This document shows, one piece after another, positions 45,197 through 58,954 of a stretch of DNA of 64,000 bases. The notes below the pieces were generated by a model, which was given only the letters and a program-made list of their open reading frames with translations, made no database searches and was not told where the DNA came from. This stretch comes from Aquanectria penicillioides. Its lineage: Eukaryota; Ascomycota; Sordariomycetes; Hypocreales; Nectriaceae. How positions within the stretch are numbered: the first letter of the stretch is position 1; every line of letters begins with the position of its first letter. The translations under genes and the position numbers were made by a program. The stretch spans positions 5,146,746-5,210,745 of the forward strand of contig PYIU01000001.1 in assembly GCA_003415625.1 (NCBI GenBank). The letters run 5' to 3'.

Positions 45197-48100
45197 GTCT
45201 ACCACCGGATACCGGGTGTTTTGTGCGTGGATACTGGGGGGGGTTCACGGCGAGCAGATGACACCAAAATCGACCGATCTTCCGGGACGTCCGGAGGATT
45301 GTTGTTCGGGACTCAGCTATGTCGACGCGTGAGAAAAGTGGGAATGATGCCGACCCTTCAGTCTATATATTGGCCGTCATGCGGCTCCACTGTGGATGCC
45401 GCTCCTTTCGGGTTGCGGGATGAAAACCGAGAGATCTTCTAGCGGGCGACAAAATAGTCAAGACTCTCGGATTTAGAAAAGCCAAAGTTGGCCTAGCTCG
45501 GAATGAGGATATCGAAAAGGGGAAAATCTGGGAAAATCTTTGAATGTGCAAAACGCAGGACGGTTTTTTTATTTATTAAAACGGTACCCAAAGAAGAGGA
45601 AAGAAATACCCTCGCGACTCTGAATCACTGCTATTATTGTTCTGCTCAATAGGGGCCACGCGGCAGTGAAGGGGAGAATGCCGAATGCAGGTTCATGTCG
45701 CCTGAGTTCGTCATATACGTATTTCCGGATATCCAGGTGCTCAAAAAAAAAATTGTGCACGTTTTATTTTGTCTGGCTTTGGTTGTTGCGTGTGGCGTCG
45801 ATGGCGGTGGGGGGGGTTTTTCAAGACTATCAATCAACCATCCCCGCTCGCGTCTCTATATGAATTGACCCGAATGAGTAAGCCGAGTGGGATACTGGCT
45901 TCGAGAATGTCGAGATGAGGATCATCAAGGCAAAAGGAAACGCCTCCGATACACTAGGGTGCAGCATCGCTCAAGCGTTTAGAGGAGCTTCTCAGATAAG
46001 GGCAACCAGTTCTGTGCCTCTCCCACCAAAGTGAGAGGGCATCCCAATGAACTCCGCAAAGATGGGTCACCAGGGAATCGAGCCCGATCCCCGGTTCACG
46101 ATATGCAAGATCAGAAACGTCGGGGATTTCAACAAGATTTAGTTATCGAGATACCTATGCTGATTGTGGCGTTTTTGCTCAGCAGAGTGTGGGGGATATT
46201 ATCCATGTCAAGTACGGACTCCACAACTACCGTCGGCAGCTCCGTAACCTGCCCAGAATACCGTCTTGGAAACTTCGTATAAGCCAAACATCGGAGCTAT
46301 AGATGAGGCTGATATGCACTGTCTCTCGCGAGCCTCTTAGTGGGGAATCGACTGTGAGTTAAGCATTGGATAGATTCTCTCAACGACCTGCTTCAACAAC
46401 AAAGTCGCCCGATTCTATATTGGCCTAATCATACGAGCAGTGTTTGGACCGTCTGTGCCTAAATCGTGGTTCTCTATTATTAATTTGATTAACCCGAGAA
46501 TGGTCTGTGTTGATGACTATGCACGTCAGCGGTACAGAGAATTGTTCTATATGTGACGATTGAGCGCCGTGCTTCGTCAGTGCTCAACCAGCAAACAAGA
46601 AGTGGAAATAAGCCGCTTCGGCGAGACGGCGAGGCCGAGTGAGACAGGGGTCTACCAAACGGAGATCTATGTTTACAAAAGCCGTGAATAGATTCTCACA
46701 AGTAAAATCTCACTAACTTGCGAATGACAATAATGGCACAGAAAAATGGTCAAAGCGAAGTGGTGCAAAACGAGGAAACAACAGAAAAGAAAAGAAAAGA
46801 GCCAATAATATCAGTTTCAATACAAGGTCGCACCAATCGACCTTGTTTGGTCATTGCAGGTTTCTAAAAACCAAGTCCAATGAGAAGAATCAGTTGTTTG
46901 CTAGCCAGGTCGACGTCAAGGTTACAGAGGGATTGACTAAGCGGCAGTTGAGGATTTGGCCGATAACGGAACCATGGGCTGCACGGGTGGTATGCGAATG
47001 GGAGAAATTAACATCAGACGCAGTGATGCCTTGTCCAAGTGTCTTGTGATGTTTGCATTTGCAGCGGTCGGGGGCCTCAGGGGTGTTGAAATTGGCTGGC
47101 GAGGCTTCAACACGGTGGTCACCACTGAGGACCATGGTTCTGTCATGCAATGAACGTTCCACAGCAGAAACGCTAGGACAACCTGGTAGCCTTTTTATCC
47201 CATAACAGACGCGGGGCAGACTTGGCACATGAGCCTCACCTTGATTGATCGCAGCCTCATATTCCACAGGCAAAATGGTGGAAAGTTCCCCGGGCATTTA
47301 AATGGTCGCTCAGTGGTGAGTCCACGTCAGTTGACGCGTCCTCATGATCTGTCGTAACCGACGTGTCGGCAGTCATTTCGGCGCAAGAGATGAAGGGGTC
47401 CGAGAAGAATTCTAACAAAGCTATTGCCGGCACGGTACGGAGACGGCCCCATATTGGGCTTGGAGACCTTCTGCAACACGGAACGACAAGCGGATGCGAA
47501 GCTATCAAGCGGTGACAAGAGAGATGAGAATGTCGGTCGGTAACTGGGGTGGTGTTCGCGGACTGGGCGGGAAGTGGGAGGCGGCGGGTATGGTTGCGGG
47601 CAAGGTACATAGCCGTGGACGTGGTTTGGTGGCAGCATCTGGAAATGTTCTATAGCCCTGTTCAGTGAGCTACCACGCGGGAAGCGAAACCGGAACATGA
47701 TCTGCCATGGTTGGGATTTGGGATGACACGGCCACGCAACGGCCGTTTAACAGCTTTGACCCTCCCGGAAGGGTTTCACAAAGGACCAAACTCAACACTC
47801 GGGGAACGAGGCGAGGCTGCAACAATTTGAGGAGAGAGAAGAGGTGAGACAGGCTAAGTTGTAATCAAAGCCTTCTGAATGGACAGACAACAAAACTCTG
47901 TTGACAGATTCGTCAAGCGCTAGAAAGCAAGCTTCGCCGTTTACGCCTCGGGCTTGTTAGCCGACGGGCCCGGTCAACCGGGCAGGGGCCGGTGGCCGGG
48001 GAGGGGGTGCGGGTTTTCGAGCCTGTGTCCGTGTATATCTGAGTGCAGATATGGGCGAGAGTGATGCCTGTGCGGCAGTGCGGGTATGATTCACCAAGGA

Positions 48101-48430
48101 GGGTGACGTTGAGGTGCAAGTCTAGCGTGCACCAACTGCGGATCTTCCAGGTTGGCAAGTATCAACAGCGGTGCCTTGTTTTGCCTGAGTGTGCGTCCGT
48201 GTGAGTGCCGGTGTATAATTAGCTTCAGGACTGGCAGTGTGAATGTCACAAGTTAATAGCAGAGGGAACAACAGTCGTCATTCGCAGATATGTGTCCGTG
48301 CTTTAGAATTCAGCTTGGGGCTGTCGACAACGAAAACGCCCAGCCCAGCAAAAGAGTGAGGAGCAGGGGGTCGGTGCGACTGTCATAGTTTAGCGACGCA
48401 TATTGCTGTAACACCATGGGCATCAGGGGC

Positions 48431-48480
48431 GTCTCTCTGCGCCTCTCTGCGCCTCTCTGCACCTCTCTGCGCCTTTCTGC
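48431..48480. repeat. 10-bp GCCTCTCTGC tandem repeat, five copies
   Basis: Five contiguous 10-mers with one or two changes each (GTCTCTCTGC, GCCTCTCTGC twice, ACCTCTCTGC, GCCTTTCTGC). Confidence 0.95.
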
Positions 48481-49187
48481 ACCATGAGCCGTCGTGCGTC
48501 GTGCCTGCGCCTACTACGACTCCAACCATCACAGCGCCTGAGCTTGCGTCTGCATCGACCCTGCGTCCTCGGTGGTGCTTTTGGTGTTGGCGGTGTCTGC
48601 GGCGAATGGGGCCAATGGGGGCGGATGGGGGGGCTGAGCGGGAGAGTGGAAACGAGCCGTCCGTTTTTGTACTTGTTCTGGAAGCCTTCTGGCTCGTTTT
48701 CCGCTGGCAGCTCCACTGTGCGCCCGTCCCTCCTGGTGTCCTGTGAGACCCTGGTGCCCCTGGCTTTCACGATGCGAGGTGATGTAACACAATAGCGCCG
48801 CCAATCAGCCTCATCCTTGCTGGCGCTTTTGGTCAATGGCTGGACTTTTTTTCCCCTCTGGCCCTGTGAGGAGCTGGAGCGGTGGCCACCCACCCTGGTC
48901 GGCTGGTGGTTGAGAGGAGAGTGGGGTATGGTGGGAGGGGACGAGAAAAAAAAAAGGGACCAAAGACCGCGTATCCATATGGGAAACCAAGACCAGGTGT
49001 AGGCAAGTAATTCGTTAAAGGGCGCCCGTTGATTTGATGCGGAACGGGAAAAACCCGAGCTGAACTAGGAAATTCGTCCAGAACTCCGCTTCCATTAGTT
49101 CAAATCGTTTAGACGTGGGTGATATGACGGTTGACGGCATGACGTGGGAAGGGTCAGTGAGATTGAGATTGCTAAGTTAGCTACACC

Positions 49188-49278
49188 GGGGGGGGGGGGG
49201 GGGGGGGGGGGACCATGGCGAGGAGAACATGATCTGATCTGTGTTGGTTTCGAAAAAAAAAAAAAAAAAAAAAAAAAA
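49188..49278. repeat. paired homopolymers: G24 then A26
   Basis: G24 at 49188-49211 and A26 at 49253-49278 are separated by 41 bp of mixed sequence. Both lengths are likely unreliable in the assembly. Confidence 0.9.
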
Positions 49279-52200
49279 CCGAGAAGGAGATACAAGGTAA
49301 TGATACCCGTAATGCCCACACTAAACAACCAAGGCGCCAAGCGAGGCGAGCGCGGGGGGGGCTGATGGCTTCACGGCCCCGACCCGACATGGGAGTGACA
49401 AAAGCCTTGTCCTAGCGATGATGATGATGCGTGTGTGCGCGCGCGTGTGCGTGTGTGCGTGTGTGCGTGGGAGGCGTGGCGGTGGTGTATGGTTGTGCGG
49501 TGTGTGGGATGCGCGATCGACGGTGCCTGTGTGTCGGACTGGCGAGCACCAACCTACCACAACCCGGAATACAATCAACAACAAGGAGGAGGATTTCCAC
49601 CCCCTCTCCCTGTAGTCTCCTCGAGACCCCCAAACCCCCCAAAACAGCAATGAGCCAAGTGGCCAACCGAGCATCGGCCGCGACAACTTTTTGCACGGCA
49701 CAACCACAAACTCGATACCACGCTCGCCGGTCCACAGGAGATTGCAGGAAGCCAATGGCCCCAGGGTCCCTCCGCCTCGCAATCCGCTACTGGCTCTGTC
49801 ATGACCTCACTTTCCGGCACTCCAACTCGGGAGGTATCCACCTAGATTCGGATTCACCGTCATCAAACCCGCGCGGGCGTGTCCCATCGGTCAAAAATCT
49901 CCCATCACACGCTCTCCCATGGCCCAAAACCGATTCCCCGAAGACGGATGTACGTCTAAACATCCCCACCTCGGTCAACATGGCCCGTCTTGTCATCGCG
50001 ACCCTTCAAACTTTCCCACTCATAACGATCATTGTTCCTGCCAAGCATGCCCAACTATCTCCTCCAGCCCAACTGCACTGCTCTCCAGGTTCAGGTAGCC
50101 TGTAGAGGTTGCAGAGCTTGTAGAGCAACAACGTAAGGGCCAACTGCCGGGAGGCATTGTGGCGCAAAACAGGCCGTTGGGAAATAAACAGCCCAAGGCT
50201 AAGAAAGACCCTCACGGCTACTGCTCATCTTCCGCGCTCTGCCTCCACCTTCCGATGGTGTCACGCCTGCCTATCTCAGGTATGCAAGGCCGCCCCAATC
50301 ACATCGCTTCCAATTCACATTCTTTTGGGTGCGCGGTTTTGTCCAAAGTTTTGTAAGGATTCACTCCCTTGTCCAATGTTACATAGCAGTAGGGAGGTCG
50401 CTACCATCAACTCAGTACATGTAGGTAGGCTAGTAGATAGGTAGGTACACAGAAACAGAACACCGATGACGACTGCAAGACCAAACGCATACCCCAAACA
50501 GAACAACGTCAATGGATGGAGCCAGGAGGGGAGGGCCGTCGGTAACAGAGAAGGATCTTATCCGATGCCATCACCGACAGCTCCTTTTGGCTTCCTCCGC
50601 CTCTCTAATCTTCCTCCAGGAAAAGAAAAAAAAAAAACTTGACCCCTTTCACCGCCCCCCTTCGTTCTTTGTTTGTTCCGCTTGGCCCGAGCCAAATCCA
50701 TCTCAAACCGTAGTCTATTTCGAGCGCCCAACCGCCCCCAACACCCGCCGTCCCTTTTTTTTATGCGCCGTGAACCCAAAAAAGAAATGCTAAAAGATGA
50801 AACGGTTTTTTCCCATCGTGGTCCAGGCAGAGGTGGGGGGGAGGACTTATACCCCAAAGGGAAACCCAATCAGAGACAAAATCAGCAACTCCATCTTTTT
50901 GTGTGCGCACCGAAAACGCGAAAATGAACAATCCACCCAAACAAAAGAGATAGGAGCAATAACAAAGAGAAGAAGAGGGGGAAAAAGGAGATTTCGCAAA
51001 GAGACGACAATGAAAAGCGGGCCAGCCGACTCGAGTGATCCCCCGGCAACTAAGGCCAAAAGTTTCCGGCATTGACTGGCAGGCAGTTGCCATGGAGGTG
51101 AAGTATGAAGGTGTGCGTGGGTGTGACTTGGTGCGACTGCGGACCGACGGGCTTGGACTAGAACCACCGACAGGCAGCGAAGGCAGCGCCAGCCAGGGGG
51201 TCCCCTCCATGCCCTGCTCCGTTTTGAGGGCCGAAGAAGCCCTGAAGAAGACCATTGTCCACCTTCTCGGCAAGTCCTAGGGGCTGGCCCTGGGCATCGT
51301 AGGCTGCTCCAGGGGGTCGCTAGTGCTGCACAATTCCCAAAACGGGTGTCTGAGACTGGAGCCTCCCACGTGGATCGTGCAGGGCACTACACCCTCATGG
51401 ACAGCCGTAAAAACTGTAAGTCATCCAATGTCCTTGTCGCCGTTGGCCGCCTCCCCACTTGCCCTGTGGCATGAATGACGCTGATGACGATGAAGGTGAT
51501 GCTTGTGGGTCCCCTGCTTTTGCTCAGTCTCGGACAGCTCTGGATCGGGCCTAAGGGCTTCCTCGTCGCGATATGACCCTAGGCCGTTGAACCGGCCTCG
51601 GCTTTCTTCAGTCAAGTCACGGGTAAAAGAAAAAGAGTCGGCCCAAGAGGGACAAGAAAGAGAAGGAAAAAAAAAAAGAAAGGAAAAAAAAAGGCCCGGC
51701 AACCTCTGTCTAGGGACCAACTCATCGAATGCGAAGGAGGGGCGTGTGCCATGCAGCCGCGTGAAGCACCACTTCTTCGTAGCCAGTCCCAGGTAGCCAT
51801 GTCAGGTGCAATCAAAAGCCCCGGGTGTGACGGGCTGGTCTTGTTCCCACACTGGGACTAAGAAGGCATCACTGTCTTTTTTTTTTTTTTCTCCTTCGCC
51901 ATGAGTCTGGTGTCATGTTAGTCAGGCCATGTCCACTACTTGGGAACACGCGAGCGAGGACGGATCTGGACGAACGGCCCACGTAACTCGCACTCACACT
52001 CACTCTCAGACAATCCGCACAGGCTCGCACACTGACACACCCCTCCCCTCCTTCCCCCACGCCAGACACCAGTGACACATGCCTCGCTGCCGGGGATCCA
52101 ACCGGAGCGTTAAGCTGCCTGTGTGCACACTCGGCACAGGTGCAACTTACAATACGCACACTCGAAGATCATCCAGTGAGGCCCTGACCGGCAGTGTTGG

Positions 52201-53205
52201 CAAACCCACTGAATCAAGGTGCTATCTGACTTGATCATTCGAAACTGGTGTGCGCATGCATTGGCCATTTTGTCGGTAGCCACGGTGAAAGTCTGGTGGG
52301 AGACTTGAGTCGTGTTGATGTTGCTTGTCGCTTGGGGGGTGTGTGTGTTAGAGCGGTAATCTTCAACCCTCTAACAGGACTTGGCCCGATTGGACGGAAA
52401 AGCTCCTTGAGCGAGAACCAGTTAGCCTTGCATGACAGGAAATTGCCCACACCAGGTAGAGAAGCCGGGGAAAGAATTTCGGCAACCAGGCCCCTATCAA
52501 GGTGTGTTGGGCAGGAGAGGGACTCACCGGGTAGAATTGGAAGTGTAAGTCGCGGTGTTGAGGTCAGGTGTATGGGTGCTCAAGTTCACAAGCCACACAA
52601 CCAAGTTGTAAGAGGAACGGAAGCAGTGGAATAGGAGGGTGGTGGGGAAGGGATTGGTGATTGTTGACGATAGACAAGCAAATATGAGGTGTGATGGGAG
52701 TGAAGAGGATAGCTTGGCAGCCAGGTGATCAGGCTTTTATGTCTTGAGGGGAAAGGGGTGTTATATGGTTGATGAATCTGCCGAGTCGTGTGAATGTAGG
52801 TAGGTAGTTTGTCAACGGGGTACCGTGATGCACTGCCAAACGGAAGCTGCGATGATGACCGGGGTTGCAGGCGGGGCAAATGCTGGCCACGGCAAGGACA
52901 GGATATTAACGACGGGTGATGAACGAGGCGGGAGAGAAGCTAAGGAAGCAGATTAGTTGGTTGACAACGGGAGACAAAGCGAGGCAGGTCGAGCGTTAGA
53001 GTTTCTTGCTGTTACAACAAACCCGGGGACGTTGGCGATAATGTACCCTGCGGCGCGGGCCCGGACGGTGGAGGGGACGGACGGACGTGGACTTGTGTTG
53101 CCCCTCCCTCTGACCAGTTACCGTCATGCCAGTTGTAAGAATCTCCCGTTTAATGGCTGTCGGCGTGAGTTCCAGATTGCCCCAATCCCCGTCTCGACGG
53201 GGCCG

Positions 53206-53230
53206 GGACAGGACAGGACAGGACAGGACA
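53206..53230. repeat. GGACA pentamer, five copies
   Basis: Five perfect GGACA units end in GGATG. Confidence 0.9.
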
Positions 53231-54238
53231 GGATGCCCTGTGGTCCCTTTGGGGAGGGGAGGGGAAGGGGTGTATGGGATGGTAAACGGACTCTTCACAA
53301 GGAACAAACCCCCAGCTAATACATGAAGAGTACCCACTGGGGACAGGTACCTTGTTCTTTGTTTTATCGCGCTACGGCCACGGCCACGGGCCTACAGGGG
53401 ACGAAGCCGAAGAATCCAATGGGGAGCCAGGCGATGGGAAGAAAGGGACGAGGTCGCGGGATGAATGGATGGGCAATGACGAACAGGTGAGGTGAGGTGA
53501 GGATTGGGAAAGCCTGGGAGACCTGGGAAATGCTGAGGGTGTCGAGCGAACAACATGGGAAGGCCCATAAATGGCATGGCATGGCTCCGCTCTTGCGCCC
53601 CCGTGTCCTGGTTCTCGGGGCAGCCCAGAAGCCGCCAGGATCGGAGAGTGGAGACGGTCAGTTAGCCAGGAGCTTGGGACCGTCAAGGGAAGACCGGGAG
53701 GCATGGGCATGGGGGATTTGGGGGGGGGGGAAGGGTCGTGTGTGTAGTGTAGAATGAAGTGAAGTGCGATGGGGTCGAAACTTTTAGATGCGCTCCGGGA
53801 GCGATGCCGACTGCTCTGCCTAAAACTTAGTTAGCTTGGACCAGGCAAGCCGGCCCCCTACAGGACAGAACTGTAGCTGGGAGCTACGTCAGTGCGCTAC
53901 CTATTGCGAAACCTAGATACTTACCGGCTGAAGAACGAGAGATGGGAGTGGGAGGTGCAAAAAGGTAGGCCAGGGAGGAGAAGGGATGGTTTGGGGGTGG
54001 AGGATGAGTTGACAACCCAGGTAGGAAGGCAGAGGTAGATGGCGAGGTAAATGGCAAGGCCAGCGTCGCGGCAGCGGAGCATTGGTGGTGCCAGGGTGGT
54101 GGCGGCAGTGGGTGTATGCGGAGTGCGAAATGCCAACTTGAAGCAATCATATTCGGTAAATCAATGGCGGACGAGGTCAATCGAAGGAATGTCTGGGTGC
54201 TGTACGGAGTACCGGCTGTTCCAGTCCAGGCGAAGCAG

Positions 54239-54278
54239 GCAAGGCAAGGCAAGGCAAGGCAAGGCAAGGCAAGGCAAG
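54239..54278. repeat. GCAAG pentamer, eight copies
   Basis: Eight perfect tandem GGCAA units. On the minus strand they read as a Leu/Pro/Cys/Ala pattern, which is an artefact of the repeat. Confidence 0.93.
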
Positions 54279-57200
54279 CAGGTGGTTGCCGCCATAGTCG
54301 TAGTAGCAGCACATGAGATGATACACCGTCAACGCCGGCCGGCGTTGCACTTGGCCGCTCGCCGCGTCGCCCTGCTTGTCACCGTCACCCCAAAACACCC
54401 AAATGCTTCTGGTTGGAAATCTGGTTTTGTCCGACCCGCTGCCAACTGACAGCCCGGGTTGGGTTGGCACCCGCACCCCGGCCGGGGCTTCTCAACGGTC
54501 TTCTCATGTTCCTCGCAAGCTTCCAGGTCTCTTCCGTAACCACGCCAGGACCATCCATATCCATGACCATGTCGACACGCCGCATCCCCAAAAAGCACGA
54601 ATGCTTGTATGTCGTACGTACCTAGGTCGGCACCCTGAATGTTCGGGTCTCGTCTACGAATTCCCATCTTTTTCCCTCGCCCTGTCACGCCTTACCCTGC
54701 CACTACCCATCGCATTTTCCTGCCGCAGTATGGGATTCGTGCAGAAAGTAGGGGACTGACCAGGTGGGCCAGGGCACTGGATCGGGAGGGAGGGATTACC
54801 ATCGGAGCATACAAAGTGCCCGTCCCCTAGAGTCGCCCCTCCTTCGCCCCAGGCAATAGTCATCTCAGTTATGACTCGGCTCTCCAACTGACAGCTGATA
54901 ATGCTGGCTATCATGGAGGATGCATCCCGGCACCCAAGTCGGCCCCGGCACTGCGTTGTCTGACTCTGCCATCGACCACGTTCATTCCTCTTCTGATTCT
55001 CAGTCCTGTACTGTAACTAATCCTCGTACCGGTCTTTCGATGTCGCCATCAGCCCAGCCGGCGTGGGTCCAGACTCCACGAACCTATGGGCCTCTCGAAC
55101 GGGGTGAACCTTGAAGCTGGGCCTAGGCCACCTCATCACTGGGGGAAACCTAAAGAGAACCGACCTCTTTGCTTCCCCCCGTTTGTAATCGGACAGCTCC
55201 TGAGACTCGACGAGAACGAACCCTGTCCCCCGTCTGACATGTCACCCCGGCAGCTTTCTTTGATATTTTTTTTTGGTCTTCCTTCATAATCGATGTCGGA
55301 CTTGTTCTCTCTCTCCCCTCATCTCTCCCCTCTCCCGGCACCGCCGTGCCCACCCACCCCCACACCTTACCCTCAATGACGGCAAGATAGCCTGAAGCAA
55401 GAAGGATGCGAAGTGGCCAGGCGAGGGACGGGACGGGGCACCAAGCGTTTGCGTGGTGCGCGACCGGAGGATTCACTGACCTGTCGGCTCGGATCCAGGC
55501 TAGTCCTCGCCCGCCCAATGCTTGAATCGCGGGTTGGATGTTGGTGAGAGCGTAAAAAAAGATTGGGAATTTTTGCAAACCGGAAACCAACAGAATCTGT
55601 CCATTGCACCACAAGTCGGACCCAGCTATCAATCTGTGTGCCCGTGTACAGAGATGGACAGAGGCCCAGATCTGTCAGATGCTCGTGGCCTTGCTGTTGC
55701 CAAGAAGGAGGCATTGTCATTGGCTCGGCGCTTGTACGATTGCTCGCAGTTACTACCCTATGCTGCAGGCGTCATCATCCACCGACCGACCACCGGCAAT
55801 GGGTTGCGTTGCAACAGCGCCTTGCAGTTCACCCGCATCCCAGACTGCAGACTGCAGACTGCCGAGAGGAAAGAGTGGTTGTTTCCTGGGTCGATACACC
55901 CTTACTTCCTTGTTTGTTTGCCGAATGTGAAAGCGAAAAGTGAAGCGGATGAGGGTACATGTCGGAACCTGCGGTCGCTTCTCTCACATTACTGACTGGT
56001 CATTGCAAGCGACTGGGTCTATTTGCTAGATTAGAAGCCATCCTCCCCCCCCTCAACATGATGGCAAACCGCTGTCATAAACTCACAATAATGATGTTGA
56101 GGGCTCTCGGCATTCACCGCCTCAGCCCATTGCTGGCATTGAGCTTGTGTCATCTCGGCTCTTTGACGGATCCTGCTCTTCGGTTGTACCAGGGCTGTCC
56201 CACCTCTCTCGGTCTCTCGGTCTCTCGGTCCCATCTTGACGTGTTCTATCCAGCACCCTCAACCGTTACTGGACTCTTGTCGCTGGAAGCGGAGAGGTAC
56301 CGGCCGGGCCGTGAGGCATCTATCCGAGGGAGCGGGCCATGTTGATATCAAACATCGACGTCAATGCCAGTTTCAATGGCAGTGCCAACGTCACAGTCAT
56401 CCATCAATCTTCTGACATGTGGCATTGGGCATGGTGTGTTTTTGGTTTGCCCGGTTTGGTTGCCGTTCGGTCCTCGCGGGTTCTCACATTTGTTTCGTTT
56501 CTCCTTGTCGGGCATTTTTTGACTAATGACAGTTGTTTGGTGCGTGCGTTAGGCATTCGCATCCGCACCCGCGAGAGAGAAGACTTACATGCCGCCCGGC
56601 CTGGCCCAGAGGACTAGGTGCCGGGTGCGTGCCTCCGCAATTGCGTCCGTGTTTGTCCGGTACTTTGGTGGTGGACGCACGCGGACTTTTTCGTCTGGCA
56701 TTTCGGTGCGATTGTTTTGCGTGGTCTGATACCTTCGAGTAGCCCCTTTCAGCGAGGTGCACCGGAGCAAGAGTCGTTTGCCCAGGACCTACTTCCTCTT
56801 TCGTCTGGCGACTGCTTGCCGGCTCCTTCCCAAGAGTGACCAAACCTTATGGTACTCACGCTTTCCCACAAGCCACCTAGGTACACCATGACTCCTCTCT
56901 CCCATAACGATGCTGATGGGGCTCTTCCACCGCCTCCTCCACTTCAAGCCCGTCAACTCCACCCTCCTCCACCCTTCGACCGTTCCCTTTCTGGTTCTCG
57001 CATCGCCCTATCACCCACCTTTTCCCACATGGCTCCCACACCTTCCCGAACTACATCATAACTGTGCCCTCCCATTTCTACCAGACTACGTCTTAGAGCC
57101 CCCCTGCTAGGAAGGAAAAGAAAGCAAAGAGAAAGCTTGCCTGCGTCATTGCCAGCGGGCTTATCCTCGTCACCAATCACCCTTCGCCGCCCCCGAGCCT

Positions 57201-58930
57201 CAACATGCAAACCACAAACCGCAAACTTAAGCCCTTTCTCCGTCCAACGCCATCAACCTTGAGATGTTGGCAAACAAATGGGCTCGCTTCCGGCTGCCAG
57301 GGATCAGGGAGAGACTGTGCTTCTGTTCCTTGCGGTTGATTCTGCGCCAGTTCTGTCACGGGGAGAAGCCTCGCCAAAAGATGACAGCATGAAGCGGGCT
57401 TCTCAGGGAGACGACATGGTAAGCCTGGTTTACTAGTTCTTGCCCTCTCCATCACTGATCGACCGTATTCCTGGCCCGCCTTGCTCACGCCCTGCCCTCA
57501 TCTCTAATTACCCGTTCTACCGGATTTTGTCGCCTCAATCCTTGTCCTGTCCTGTCATGTCCTGTCCTGTCGACACAGGCCGACTTTGTGTCAATGCCCT
57601 CGTCGTCAAAACCTGCCGACTTGCAGACCTCCTAGACCCCTTTGCCCCTGAGTGGGCAAACAAGTCCCATGACACGACCCAACTGCCCATATACGAACAG
57701 CAATGCGGCTACTTGACCCGTGCTATGTGGTCCGTGATCTGTGGCCTGCCCTCTGCCGCAGCTCTGTCACCAGCTGAGAGGAGTCCTCCTCGCCATTCGT
57801 TTGGGCCTGTGGCCGCCGAATTGGAGTCCACTCCGGGAGTGAAGCCGCACCCCGCGGGTGACCGCTCAAGTGCCACCTAGCTGCACGGCGCACTGCTCCG
57901 TCCGCCCCGGCCAGCCACCGGTCAGACCAAATCGCTTTCAACCTCGATCCGCGTACTGACAATAAGTCAATGACTGGCTACAATCATTGTGTCAGCGTCA
58001 ATCACCGCTGGAGCCCGGATCAGCCCGGCACCTCCCCGTTGTTGGCTGCTGAAACTGAGGCCGCGCTCCCGAACACGGCGTCGCCGCATTCCGTGAGACA
58101 TGCTCCGTCGATCCGCGAAACGCATTGCCTGTGGCACTTACACCCAGTGCCTTCGGTCAAAGGGGATGGCTTCGCCTCGTTTCGGGCCCCGGCTCCAATT
58201 CCTCACAATGTGCATAGTGCTGTCAAAATACGAGTGGAATTACGACATGGAGTCCAATGAAAGCAAAATGCCTGGGTTGTTTGGTCTAAACTTACCACTT
58301 CTAGCATGTCTTCTGGGCCAAAAAAGCATCATTGCATGCCGTTGTCGTTCGTCCCGTCTCTGAAGACGGACCAGCCCCATGCACATCTGCCGGCCGTCGG
58401 CATAGTCTTTCCCCATCTGCAGACGCCTCGGATCTGTCAATGAAGGACCTTTGCTTGCCCTGGTCAGTTTTCACACCCGTTCCCCCTGCCCTGCCCTACC
58501 CTGGCTTCCAGTGACGTCGTCCACCAGCCGAGACGCCCTCGTCCCTGCGCAGTGTCCCCGACAACCTCATCTTACGATCACGCCTAGCTCCACTAAATTG
58601 CGGCTACGTTATGTCTTGATGGTGGGTTCATCTCTCTTGGGGTGTGTCGAGACAAGGACGGAATGTCCCATGATTACCACACTGCATCCTCTCAATCCTG
58701 GTTACTACTCTAACCCTAGAACATATTTCCATCATCGAAACTTTTCTTCCCTACTTACATGGCCAGGTGTACAATGCAATTTCCTCCATGTCAACTGGCC
58801 TGTCTCTCGAGGTGACAAACCCCCCCACCAACAGGCCACTGAAGCAGTTTCTCCTGCGGGTCTCACGATTTCCAGAACACCAAGTCGAACATGGTTCCCG
58901 ACGGAGCTTACCGCCCTGTCGCTGCCGCCT

Positions 58931-58954
58931 CCCCCCCCCCCCCCCCCCCCCCCC
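58931..58954. repeat. 24-base C homopolymer
   Basis: An uninterrupted C24 run in gene-poor DNA. Confidence 0.9.

Noticed and set aside
46060..46135. tRNA-like box B (GGCTCGATTCC on the minus strand) with flanking pairing
   Set aside because: No matching acceptor stem, D arm or anticodon stem can be drawn around it; at best a relic fragment.
46890..47610. Two overlapping minus-strand frames of 117 and 135 codons
   Set aside because: Different frames with no shared protein pattern and no family resemblance.
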